NCBI RefSeq assembly: GCF_023634655.1
Contig: NZ_JAMKMS010000002.1
Location: forward strand, 310,001-374,000
Direction of reading: 5' to 3'
DNA: 64,000 bases
Origin: Vibrio methylphosphonaticus
GTDB taxonomy: Bacteria; Pseudomonadota; Gammaproteobacteria; Enterobacterales; Vibrionaceae
This document shows, one piece after another, positions 11,986 through 19,869 of this stretch. The notes below the pieces were generated by a model. That model was not told where the DNA came from and ran no database searches. It saw only the letters and a list, made by a program, of their open reading frames with translations. The translations under genes and the position numbers were made by a program. Within the stretch, counting starts at the first letter, position 1; each line of letters starts with the position of its first letter.

Positions 11986-12695
11986 TGGGATTTCCATATT
12001 TCAAGTTTTGTGCGCCATACATCTACATAATGAATGACATAACGTACATGAAGCTGTTACGTACACAGACATAACACCTATGCATGTAACCCGCTTGCTG
12101 TAACGCTGGATTAACATGACGGAAATCACTCTAACCCTAAAGTTCCCAAAGCTTTCATAAAAAGACGTAAAAGATTAAAAACACTGTTTTCTATTTTTGT
12201 AAATGCTATAGTTTCAACAACTTAAGATAAATATAAAAAAGGTAAAACAACATAAATAAGCGTGAATTTCAGTCATTTTTAGCTAAATTCGCCTTTCCAA
12301 ACACCTATCTTTACGCTCTCTAATCTTTCTATGACTATTTTCTTGCACGTGATTTCAACCATTTAGCGTTCTTGATTGTGCTTAACCTTGCGGACAAATA
12401 ACAGACAAGCTAGGTTGCAACGGTGTAAAAATCATCGTTCTCCCTCTCCACGAGTTACCTGTTTATAAGCCATTCACTCTCCCCAAACATGAATTTGTTT
12501 ATAAAAATGCCAATGAAGCACACTATATATGAGCTATAGATCACAAAATCAGTACAAAAAATGAACTCTCCACTTCAGGATAAGGAAAGTTCCGAATGCC
12601 GTTCTATTCTTGCTTTAGTTACTGATGTGTATGCAGGCATTGGTAAATAGCAATGGCGACATTGCAGTGGTGATACAAATTAAAGGAATATAATT
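11986..12695. promoter_or_regulatory. Divergent control region between porin groups
   Basis: About 710 bases separate leftward porin 2 from rightward porin 3. The centre (12180-12300) is very A/T-rich. Two tiny frames precede porin 3: 12596-12625 (9 codons, with AAGGA upstream) and an overlapping one from 12624 that stops just before the porin start. No confident CRP or OmpR site was found. The length is generous for porin regulation and could hide an sRNA. Confidence 0.45.
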
Positions 12696-13763
12696 ATGAA
12701 AATGGCAGCCATCGCAGCAGCGATTACGACAACACTCGTCTCTGGTTCAGCATTAGCGGCAGAGGTTTATAATTCGGATGGAACATCACTAAGCATTGGT
12801 GGGCGTGCGGAGTTTCGTGGTGACTTTCAAGGTCAAGCTTCAGGAAGTGAACTTGATGGAACCATGGATAACAAATCTCGTGTCCGTATTAACGTCGGCG
12901 GCGAGACTAAAATCACTGATAGTCTTAGTGGTATCGCATTCTATGAGGCTGAACAAACTGTTGTAAACGGCAGTGGCGTGGGATCCAACAGTGCTCAAAA
13001 TGCTCAGAATAACGCTTTTACACAGCGTTATATGTATGCCGGTCTTTCAACTAACGGTGGAGATGTGACGTTTGGTAAGCAAGATGCGGCAACCGTACAA
13101 ATATCGCAAATGACCGATACCGTGACAACACACAGTGGGATTCAGAAAACCTTTATCGAAGCTGGTGATGAGCAAATCAATAATGCGATTAACTATTCGG
13201 GTTACTTCATGGACGCGCTGTCTGTGAAAGCCAGTTTACTTGCTTCGAATGCGGCAAACGAAGATGGTTGGGCACTGTCTGGATTGTACACCCTGCCGTT
13301 TGGCTTAGGTTTAGGTCTTGGTTATGCCGCTAACGAGAATCCAGGAAATAATGCTCAGGACTCTAAGCAATTCCTTGGTGGCCTTAATTACCGCTGGGAA
13401 GGGCTATACGTAGCCGCAACCTATACACAAGGCGAAGGGTCTAAAAAAGTCGCGGGCAATAACGACTTTAACAGTGTTGAGTTCGTGGCGCAGTATCGAT
13501 TTGAGAATAATTTTGAAGCCGTTCTTGGCTACCAAAATGGCCAAATTGACCCTGACGGCAGTGCGAAATTCAATGTTAGTGACTACTATGAGTTAACTGG
13601 CATTTATTACTTCAACAAGTCAATTAGAACCTACATCACGTACAAGTTCAATAATTTGAAAGCAGAAGACAAGCAAACAGTAACCTCAAACTCTACAACA
13701 TCTAATCCTATTTATATGGATGCTGACAACTCTTTACGTCTGGGCTTACGCTACGACTTCTAG
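12696..13763 (+). CDS. OmpU/OmpT-type porin (paralogue 3)
   Basis: A 355-residue trimeric porin of the Vibrio OmpU/OmpT type. It has a signal peptide ending ALA, then AEVYNSDGTSLSIGGRAEFR, the strand motif SRVRINVGGETKITDSLSG, and the family C-terminus LRLGLRYDF with terminal Phe needed for BAM recognition. AAAGGA lies about 10 bases before the ATG. It is first of three rightward paralogues, each with its own terminator or spacer of 230-290 bases, so they are probably regulated separately. The inserts between conserved strands, which become surface loops, differ most among the three. Confidence 0.92.
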   Translation: MKMAAIAAAITTTLVSGSALAAEVYNSDGTSLSIGGRAEFRGDFQGQASGSELDGTMDNKSRVRINVGGETKITDSLSGIAFYEAEQTVVNGSGVGSNSAQNAQNNAFTQRYMYAGLSTNGGDVTFGKQDAATVQISQMTDTVTTHSGIQKTFIEAGDEQINNAINYSGYFMDALSVKASLLASNAANEDGWALSGLYTLPFGLGLGLGYAANENPGNNAQDSKQFLGGLNYRWEGLYVAATYTQGEGSKKVAGNNDFNSVEFVAQYRFENNFEAVLGYQNGQIDPDGSAKFNVSDYYELTGIYYFNKSIRTYITYKFNNLKAEDKQTVTSNSTTSNPIYMDADNSLRLGLRYDF

Positions 13764-13799
13764 TCCCTCTGTTTAGATATTAAGTCATGTTACCAATGT

Positions 13800-13825
13800 A
13801 AAGGGCGAGCAATTCGCCCTTTTTG
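13800..13825 (+). terminator. Intrinsic terminator of porin 3
   Basis: AAAGGGCGA (13800-13808) pairs with TCGCCCTTT (13814-13822) around GCAAT, followed by a T-run. Confidence 0.9.
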
Positions 13826-13894
13826 TTTACAAAAGCACACCTGAAGAAACAATCACTTACACATTCAGCATTCAAAAACCCAATTAAATCAAAG

Positions 13895-13910
13895 TGTAAT
13901 ATAACTCACA
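13895..13910 (+). promoter_or_regulatory. Possible CRP-cAMP site upstream of porin 4
   Basis: TGTAATATAACTCACA matches the CRP half-sites TGTGA-N6-TCACA with one mismatch, 82 bases before the porin 4 ATG. V. cholerae ompT is known to be CRP-activated, so the location is sensible. It is a single visual match and could be chance in an A/T-rich spacer. Confidence 0.5.
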
Positions 13911-13991
13911 TCTATCTGTCATATCCCCCCCATAACCTACCTGCATTCCAAAAAGACATGATGTCTATAAATACTTAATAGGAAAAGTAAG

Positions 13992-15029
13992 ATGAAAAAA
14001 GCAGTTTTAGCAAGCGCAGTAGTGGCGGTGATGATGTCTGGTTCAGCACTTGCAGCTGAAGTTTACAATTCAGACGGGACTTCTCTTAAAATCGGCGGTC
14101 GTGCCGAGTTCCGTGGTGATTTCGTTGGCGACAAAGGTGAAGAAATTGACGGTACGATGAAAAACAGCTCTCGCTTTCGTATCAATGTTGGCGCTGAAAC
14201 TCAAATTTCTGACAGTCTAACTGGTTTTGGCTTTTATGAAGCAGAGCAAGGTGTTAATTCTTCAGGTGATAATGCTGCAACAACAAGCATCAAACAACGT
14301 TACATGTACGCAGGTATCGGTACTCAGTTTGGTGACATTTCGTTTGGTAAGCAAGATACAGCTGGCGTACAGATTTCTAAAATGTCGGATGATGGTCAAA
14401 TTTGGACTGGCGCTCAAAAAACGTTCATCGCCGCAGGTGATGAGCAAGCAAACAATGCGATTGCCTACTCTAATGTTTTCGCCGATGTATTTTCTCTAAA
14501 CGCAAGTGTGATTGCCGCAGAAAAGAAAAATGAAAATGGTTACGGTATCTCTGGTATCTACTCTGCGCCGTTTGGTCTAGATTTTGGTCTTGGTTATGCA
14601 CAGAATGACTTCACTGAAATTAAGCTAGCCGGAAATACGATTACCGAAGATGGTTCTGCGGATCAAGTTATCGGTGGTTTGAGTTATTCAATTGCAAATC
14701 TAACTGTTGGTGGTACATACACTCAAGGTACATACAAATTTGACCAAGATGACAACGTTGATTTCTCTGGTGTCGAATTATCAGGAACTTATAAATTTGA
14801 CGGCGGCTTCCGCATTATGGCGGCATATCAAAAACAAGAACTCGAGGCGAGCGACGGTGATAAATTCGTGCAGAGCGACTTCTATGAGCTAACAGGTCAA
14901 TACCACTTCAATAAATCTTTACGCACTTACTTGTCTTACAAACTAGACAACCGCAGCGCTGAAGAGGTGAGTAATAATGGCAACGCAGCAGAGGACACTG
15001 TTCGTCTAGGTATGCGTTACGACTTCTAA
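13992..15029 (+). CDS. OmpU/OmpT-type porin (paralogue 4)
   Basis: A 345-residue porin. It has signal MKKAVLASAVVAVMMSGSALA, then AEVYNSDGTSLKIGGRAEFR, nearly identical at its start to paralogue 3, and ends VRLGMRYDF. Conserved core blocks include QRYMYAGIGTQFGDISFGKQDTAG, shared with the gene at 15320. GGAAAAGTAAG precedes the ATG. A likely CRP site lies 82 bases upstream and a strong terminator at 15061. Like its sisters it should form a trimeric diffusion channel; OmpU versus OmpT orthology is not decidable by eye. Confidence 0.92.
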   Translation: MKKAVLASAVVAVMMSGSALAAEVYNSDGTSLKIGGRAEFRGDFVGDKGEEIDGTMKNSSRFRINVGAETQISDSLTGFGFYEAEQGVNSSGDNAATTSIKQRYMYAGIGTQFGDISFGKQDTAGVQISKMSDDGQIWTGAQKTFIAAGDEQANNAIAYSNVFADVFSLNASVIAAEKKNENGYGISGIYSAPFGLDFGLGYAQNDFTEIKLAGNTITEDGSADQVIGGLSYSIANLTVGGTYTQGTYKFDQDDNVDFSGVELSGTYKFDGGFRIMAAYQKQELEASDGDKFVQSDFYELTGQYHFNKSLRTYLSYKLDNRSAEEVSNNGNAAEDTVRLGMRYDF

Positions 15030-15060
15030 GTCACCCTACTATTTCCATCTTTCAATACTC

Positions 15061-15092
15061 AAGACCAGAGCTGCTATCTCTGGTCTTTTTTT
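15061..15092 (+). terminator. Intrinsic terminator of porin 4
   Basis: AAGACCAGAG (15061-15070) pairs with CTCTGGTCTT (15078-15087) around a 7-base loop, followed by TTTTT. A textbook rho-independent terminator. Confidence 0.93.
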
Positions 15093-15319
15093 ATTCCTCC
15101 ATTCAATAATACTCACCAAACCAAGCGTAACCACCACAATAATAGTCGTTAACAATACTTGGTAACACATAAAACCACATACCGCTCACAAGTCACTTAC
15201 AACTGAATAATCAATAAATTAACTTAAAAAAACTGCCATATTTCCTTCATATAGCTCATCTACCGTGATTCCATTCTTGAGGGTTAAGCCTCATTTTTGA
15301 TAACCAAGGTACGTTTTAA

Positions 15320-16354
15320 ATGAAAAAAACAGTTGTAGCAGGTGCAGTAGTTTCAACATTGATGTCTAGTCTCGTTGGCGCAGCAGAAGTTTATAGCAAA
15401 GACGGAACATCGCTTGACGTTGGCGGTCGTATGGAATTTCGTGGTGATTTTGGCGGTAAAGACAATGGTCAAACCATCGATGGAAGCATGGAAAACAAAA
15501 GCCGTGCTCGACTCAGCATCAAAGGTCAAACAAAAATCAACGATAGTCTTACTGGTTTTGGTAAGTACGAAGTTGAGCATGCCGTAGTAAGCTCTGGAGG
15601 CAAAGACGATGGTAGCGATGCGAATAAATTCAAGCAACGTTACATGTTTGCTGGTCTCGATACCCAGTTTGGTGCCGTTTCATTAGGTAAACAAGATACC
15701 GCTGGCGTTATCATCTCTCAAATGTCGGATAATGGTCAGATCTATACCGGTATTCAAAAAGAATTCATTAACGCTGGTAACGAGCAAGTAAATAATGTCG
15801 TCAAGTATTCTGCAGACTTTATGGACGCACTTACCGTAGAAGCGAGCGCTATTTTAGGTTCTGGCAAAAACACGGATGGCGCGGGTGTGGCAGCTAAATA
15901 TCGCCTTCCTTTTGGTCTAGCTCTTGGTTTGGGTTACGCACAGAATGGGAATGGCCAAAATAACGGTATTGATGAAGGTAACGCGAAGCAAACCATTGCA
16001 GGCTTAAGCTATGCCATCGGTGGTCTTGAGCTTGGTGGTACTTATACTCAAGGTGAACTTGATGATAAAAATGGCAAAGACTTCAAGGGTGCAGAGTTAT
16101 CTGCAGCCTATAAAATCGGTAACGGATTTTCAGTGTTAGCTGCCTACCAAAATACAGAAAAAGACAGCACCGACGCATCAAGCGGCAAAGAGAAAACCAA
16201 TTTTTATGAACTGACTGGTCAGTATAAGTTTAACAGCAACCTTCGTACCTACTTAGCCTTTAAGCTCAACAACCTTAAAAAGGGTGAGTCTGCAAAACTG
16301 AAAGATGTCGATGCAGAAAACTCGGTTCGCCTAGGTCTTCGCTACGATTTCTAA
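15320..16354 (+). CDS. OmpU/OmpT-type porin (paralogue 5)
   Basis: A 344-residue porin, third of the rightward set. It has a signal peptide ending VGA, AEVYSKDGTSLDVGGRMEFR, core QRYMFAGLDTQFGAVSLGKQ, and C-terminus VRLGLRYDF. It differs from its neighbours mainly in Lys/Asp/Gly-rich segments that map between strands, consistent with exposed loops. AAGG precedes the ATG by about 11 bases. Its 290-base upstream spacer shows no CRP-like match, unlike that of paralogue 4, so the copies may respond to different signals. Confidence 0.92.
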   Translation: MKKTVVAGAVVSTLMSSLVGAAEVYSKDGTSLDVGGRMEFRGDFGGKDNGQTIDGSMENKSRARLSIKGQTKINDSLTGFGKYEVEHAVVSSGGKDDGSDANKFKQRYMFAGLDTQFGAVSLGKQDTAGVIISQMSDNGQIYTGIQKEFINAGNEQVNNVVKYSADFMDALTVEASAILGSGKNTDGAGVAAKYRLPFGLALGLGYAQNGNGQNNGIDEGNAKQTIAGLSYAIGGLELGGTYTQGELDDKNGKDFKGAELSAAYKIGNGFSVLAAYQNTEKDSTDASSGKEKTNFYELTGQYKFNSNLRTYLAFKLNNLKKGESAKLKDVDAENSVRLGLRYDF

Positions 16355-16402
16355 CGGCTGCGATTGGTCTACTTTGGCCGTTACGGATTAATCGAATTGA
16401 GT

Positions 16403-16440
16403 AATGCAGGTCGCGTTGAGCACGCGACCTGCATTGCTTT
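16403..16440 (+). terminator. Long hairpin ending the porin cluster
   Basis: AATGCAGGTCGCGT (16403-16416) and its exact complement (16422-16435) form a 14-bp stem with a 5-base loop, followed by GCTTT. The T-run is short, but the stem is strong enough for termination. Confidence 0.75.
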
Positions 16441-16611
16441 AATGTTGCCCTAAACTTAATCTACAACCCCTTGCTATTTTCTTTATCACACCCATATCGA
16501 TTTTTGTGCGTACTCCCTTCGTTTAACAAAGAGCCCGGTATTGCTGTTAGGCAATTGGTAAATTACGGTTTCCATAGTAATATCAGCCAACCAAAACTAA
16601 GAAAACCTACT

Positions 16612-17490
16612 ATGAGTCAGCCACATCACCCTCTTCAAGGCGCCGTTTGGATGCTATCCGCTGGCGCTGCTTTTGCTTTAGTCAACAATATTGCCCAAAT
16701 TGTTAGCATTAATCATGGCATGTCTTCGACCATGATCGCTCTCATTCAATATGCGATTGCACTTATTGTGATTCTCCCAACCCTTCGCAATATTGGACTG
16801 TTTCGCTCGCTCCGCACCCAACATTTTGGCGCGCACCTTTTCCGTATTCTGCTTTCTGTTATAGGTATCCAATTATGGATGTGGGCGCTGGCTTACCCAG
16901 TACCTATTTGGCAAGGGATCGCGTTGCTGATGACCTCCCCGCTCTTTGCAACATTAGGCTCCGGGCTAATACTCAAAGAACAAGTGGGATACGCTCGCTG
17001 GTTTGCCACAATATGCGGTTTTATCGGTGCTCTGGTGATTTTAGAGCCTTGGTCCGATTCCTTTAGCTGGGCGACGTTGCTTCCGGTTGGGGCGGCTTTT
17101 TTCTGGGCTTGTTATTCTTTAATGGTCAAAAAACTATCTGCACATGACGCACCATCTACCATGGTGATCTATTTATTGCTGCTCATTACCCCATTTAATT
17201 TCATGTTAGCGCTGCCTACGTGGTCACTGCCATCTACGGGACTGATTTGGGTTTACCTTATTGGTGCAGGGGCGCTAACCGCATTCGCTCAATGGGCGAT
17301 AGTGAAAGCATACTCCGTTGCCGACGCCTCATTCGTTCAACCTTTTGACCACGCTAAACTGCCTATGAACGTTCTTGCTGGTTGGCTAGTATTTAGTTGG
17401 GTTCCGCCTGGGCGTTTGTGGGTTGGCGCTGCTATTATTATTGCATCCATCGCATTTATTACTCATTGGGAAACAAAGTCTAAAAAGTAA
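16612..17490 (+). CDS. DMT-family (EamA) transporter
   Basis: A 292-residue inner-membrane protein with about ten hydrophobic helices arranged as two EamA repeats (residues ~8-140 and ~150-285), typical of drug/metabolite exporters. Family features include the N-terminal GAVWMLSAGAAFALVN and the mid-protein WGGxxA-like AFFWACYSLMVKKLS. The start at 16612 gives the standard family length; an upstream in-frame start at 16471 would add about 47 residues of atypical sequence. It stands alone downstream of the porins. The exported compound cannot be deduced. Confidence 0.82.
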   Translation: MSQPHHPLQGAVWMLSAGAAFALVNNIAQIVSINHGMSSTMIALIQYAIALIVILPTLRNIGLFRSLRTQHFGAHLFRILLSVIGIQLWMWALAYPVPIWQGIALLMTSPLFATLGSGLILKEQVGYARWFATICGFIGALVILEPWSDSFSWATLLPVGAAFFWACYSLMVKKLSAHDAPSTMVIYLLLLITPFNFMLALPTWSLPSTGLIWVYLIGAGALTAFAQWAIVKAYSVADASFVQPFDHAKLPMNVLAGWLVFSWVPPGRLWVGAAIIIASIAFITHWETKSKK

Positions 17491-17600
17491 GTTCATAAAA
17501 TAATCATGTCATGTGAAATTATTCGGTGATACGAGCGTTCTTATACTTATATGGACAACGTTCTTGAACTCATATAAATACCGTTAAGAGGCAGATAATC

Positions 17601-18218
17601 ATGGCAAAGCCAATCAAAGTAACTCTATATCGTTGGGCTGGGAGCTGGGGACCATTTAAAGTTTCCATTCCCTGCGGTGAATGCACCTTAACTAAAGATA
17701 TACTTAACGATACATTCGCACACGAGTTAGACGGTGTGCCCGTTGAATTGGAAGTGAAAGATTGGTTATCTAACTGGTGGGAACCGCTAAAAGTTGGCGC
17801 TTGGCATGCCCCTATTATCATGGTCGAAGGCAAAGTGATTAGCCAAGGGGAAGCATTAAACCGTGGTGTATTGGTTCAATCCATAATCCAAGAATGGACT
17901 AAGCAAGATGAACTAACCGGATCTATTGTTTTTGGTAAAGAAACCTGCCCTTACTGTGTCAAAGCAAAACAACTTCTCAACGACGCCGGAATTGAATTTC
18001 AGTATCACGATGTCGTTAAAGACAGTGCCGCATTGTATCGAATGATCCCAGAAGTCAAAGCTCATATCGGCGAGAAAACACCGGTCACTGTGCCGCAAAT
18101 TTGGATGGACGGCGAGTACATTGGTGGCGCTGACCAATTAGAGCTATGGCTAGCAAAGCAACCTATCGCCTCTAGCAACAGCAATGTGGTAAATTTTAAT
18201 GAAAAATCCGCGTCTTAA
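17601..18218 (+). CDS. Two-domain thioredoxin-fold / glutaredoxin protein
   Basis: A 205-residue cytoplasmic redox protein. The C-terminal half (about 105-190) is a glutaredoxin with active site C116-P-Y-C119, the cis-proline segment TVPQIWMDGEYIGG and a GG glutathione-binding turn. The N-terminal half (about 5-100) also looks thioredoxin-like and carries Cys25-Gly-Glu-Cys28, a second potential dithiol. It could pass electrons from the N-terminal to the C-terminal site, or the N-terminal domain may recognise a specific client. GAGGCAGATAATC precedes the ATG. A 16-bp repeat array starts 12 bases after the stop. Confidence 0.85.
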   Translation: MAKPIKVTLYRWAGSWGPFKVSIPCGECTLTKDILNDTFAHELDGVPVELEVKDWLSNWWEPLKVGAWHAPIIMVEGKVISQGEALNRGVLVQSIIQEWTKQDELTGSIVFGKETCPYCVKAKQLLNDAGIEFQYHDVVKDSAALYRMIPEVKAHIGEKTPVTVPQIWMDGEYIGGADQLELWLAKQPIASSNSNVVNFNEKSAS

Positions 18219-18229
18219 CCTGCGCTGTC

Positions 18230-18309
18230 ACGTATGACTAAAAATATGCATGACTAAGCGTACGTATGGATAAATGCACGCATGTGTAAACGTACGTATG
18301 AATAAACAA
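18230..18309. repeat. Five degenerate 16-bp tandem repeats
   Basis: Copies start at 18230, 18246, 18262, 18278 and 18294, with a consensus near ACGTATGNNTAAANNT. All five keep the core RYATG...TAA. The array begins just after the glutaredoxin stop and ends before the terminator at 18352. Each unit contains TAA or TAG in one frame. Confidence 0.8.
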
Positions 18310-18351
18310 TCGGCTCGTGCTTATAATCGCAATCTTATTCACGGATAATTA

Positions 18352-18379
18352 AAAAAGCTCGCGTTATGCGAGCTTTTTT
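18352..18379. terminator. Bidirectional terminator between convergent genes
   Basis: AAAAAGCTCGC and GCGAGCTTTTT flank GTTAT. Both directions have stem, loop and T-run, serving the glutaredoxin gene on the left and the short gene at 18398 on the right. Confidence 0.92.
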
Positions 18380-18397
18380 AATGGTAATTCCGATTTT

Positions 18398-18532
18398 TTA
18401 CTTACTTAGCTTTTTCATCATTCGCTTGAGAAATGACTTTTTCTTTGGCTGTGGTTTGCCATAAAGCATGTCATCAATCATTTTTTTGGCGGCAAGTTGA
18501 CTTACGTACACAGCGCCTAATTCATAACCCAT
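18398..18532 (-). CDS. Short basic protein, unknown function
   Basis: A 44-residue protein starting MGYELGAVYVSQLAAKKM and ending in a strongly basic tail, KKKSFLKRMMKKLSK. The N-terminal part looks amphipathic; the tail could bind nucleic acid or acidic lipid. GTGAGAA lies about 8 bases before the ATG, and the bidirectional terminator at 18352 ends it properly. Both support a genuine small gene. I do not recognise the family. Confidence 0.65.
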   Translation of the reverse strand: MGYELGAVYVSQLAAKKMIDDMLYGKPQPKKKSFLKRMMKKLSK

Positions 18533-19001
18533 GATTATTCTCACTAATCTATCAATAGTTTTCAATTCAGCGCGATTCTATACCTAATTTGAAAAAACAC
18601 AAGACATAGATCACACTTTTAATGTAATCAGGGTTGTTACCTTGCAAATATTGAATGACCAGTGACGCAATTTATTGACGTATTCTCCTTTGAATTTTTG
18701 ACTCTCTCTCTCGTTTGCTTACGCTAAACTCATTATTATCGTCAATCAAACTTTGTTATCAACACGATTAAAAGCATGATGTGACTTTGTTTAAAGTATT
18801 GAAATATAATATTTAATCTTAATTTTTATCCTATTCCATATTGGCATTTCGACCATTCCACACTTTCACCGTATTGTTACTTATACTTTCCACGGTCAAA
18901 TTTTTGTAATGGACATCAGAATTATCCTGCAACTGTCATGCAGCACTATGAGTGAAGGACCCAATTTGATTTTCTTTTAACCTCTTACTTTCAACAAGGT
19001 A
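18533..19001. other. A/T-rich intergenic region between divergent genes
   Basis: About 470 bases between the leftward small gene and the rightward response regulator. It must contain both promoters. TAGATCACA near 18608 resembles one half of a CRP site, but no second half is present. No frame, repeat or strong hairpin was seen. Confidence 0.4.
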
Positions 19002-19634
19002 ATGCGAATGCTCCGCTCACACTCAAAAGACTGCCTCGTTATCGATAATTTTCCTTTAGTAAGGGAAGCGATTTCACGCATTGTCTCAAGCATTGACGAT
19101 ATCAACTTAGTTCATCAGATTTCTGACATTCAGGTTGCTTTAGATCTGGTAAAAGGAGGAAGCATTGACTTAATCGTACTCGACGTCAATCTAGCTGAGG
19201 CCGATGGGTTTGAATTTATGCGTCGAGCATTTGCGGCAGGGTATCGCGGGAAAGCGATCTTTATTTCAAGTTACGGCTACCCTATTTACTCAGAGACAGC
19301 CTATAAATTGGGTGTAAATGGATATATTAGCAAATCTGAAGATCCTGCACTGATCCGCGACGCGATTAGTGGCGTTATGCGTGGATACAATCTATTCAAA
19401 ACGGACTATAAAGTTCGCAACAGAAAAATTGTTTTATCACAACGTGAAACGGTGGTGTTCAACTACTTGAAAAAAGGCTATACCAACAAACAAATATCAG
19501 AGTTTCTATCTTTAAGTGCCAAGACCATTAGCACCTACAAGTCCCGTATTTTAGATAAATACGAAGCGAATTCTATTGTAGAATTAGTCAACTCTCATGA
19601 TGTAGTCGAATGTGAAATACGTCTGGCTAGCTAA
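19002..19634 (+). CDS. NarL/FixJ-type response regulator
   Basis: A 210-residue two-domain regulator. The receiver (residues ~10-125) has Asp15 in LVIDN (the usual acidic pair is reduced to one residue), the phospho-acceptor aspartate in LIVLDVN, Ser in FISSYG and Lys in GYISKSED. The C-terminal LuxR-type helix-turn-helix spans about 145-205 (LSQRETVVFNYLKKG, then SAKTISTYKSRIL). AAGG precedes the ATG. No sensor kinase is adjacent, so it is an orphan. The hybrid kinase at 34528 has its own receiver and is not an obvious partner. Confidence 0.87.
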   Translation: MRMLRSHSKDCLVIDNFPLVREAISRIVSSIDDINLVHQISDIQVALDLVKGGSIDLIVLDVNLAEADGFEFMRRAFAAGYRGKAIFISSYGYPIYSETAYKLGVNGYISKSEDPALIRDAISGVMRGYNLFKTDYKVRNRKIVLSQRETVVFNYLKKGYTNKQISEFLSLSAKTISTYKSRILDKYEANSIVELVNSHDVVECEIRLAS

Positions 19635-19735
19635 AACCTCCGCTAACGAGCTCTACTGCTAAAAACCATGTCCTTGAAAGCTAACCATAGGCAATTAAGC
19701 TACGCCGATAGTGCACGGATGCACCCTAAGCTTCA

Positions 19736-19854
19736 GCGTCATGATTAGTTGCGTCATGGTTAGTTATTACTTATCCGTCTAGTTATAACCTACCCGCTTA
19801 ATTATTACTTCCCCGCTTAATTGTTACTTCTCGCTTAGTTAACACGTCTTAGCT
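19736..19854. repeat. 15-bp pair and five 19-bp degenerate tandem repeats
   Basis: GCGTCATGATTAGTT (19736-19750) is followed by a copy with one change (19751-19765). This merges into units TAGTTATTACTTATCCGTC-like at 19761, 19780, 19799, 19818 (18 bases) and 19836. The array ends 15 bases before the 3' end of the LysR gene at 19870. Confidence 0.8.
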
Positions 19855-19869
19855 TATAGCGTCACAATT

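Noticed and set aside
12525..12550. CRP site before porin 3 (GATCACA)
   Set aside because: Only one half-site is present; the other half has too many mismatches.
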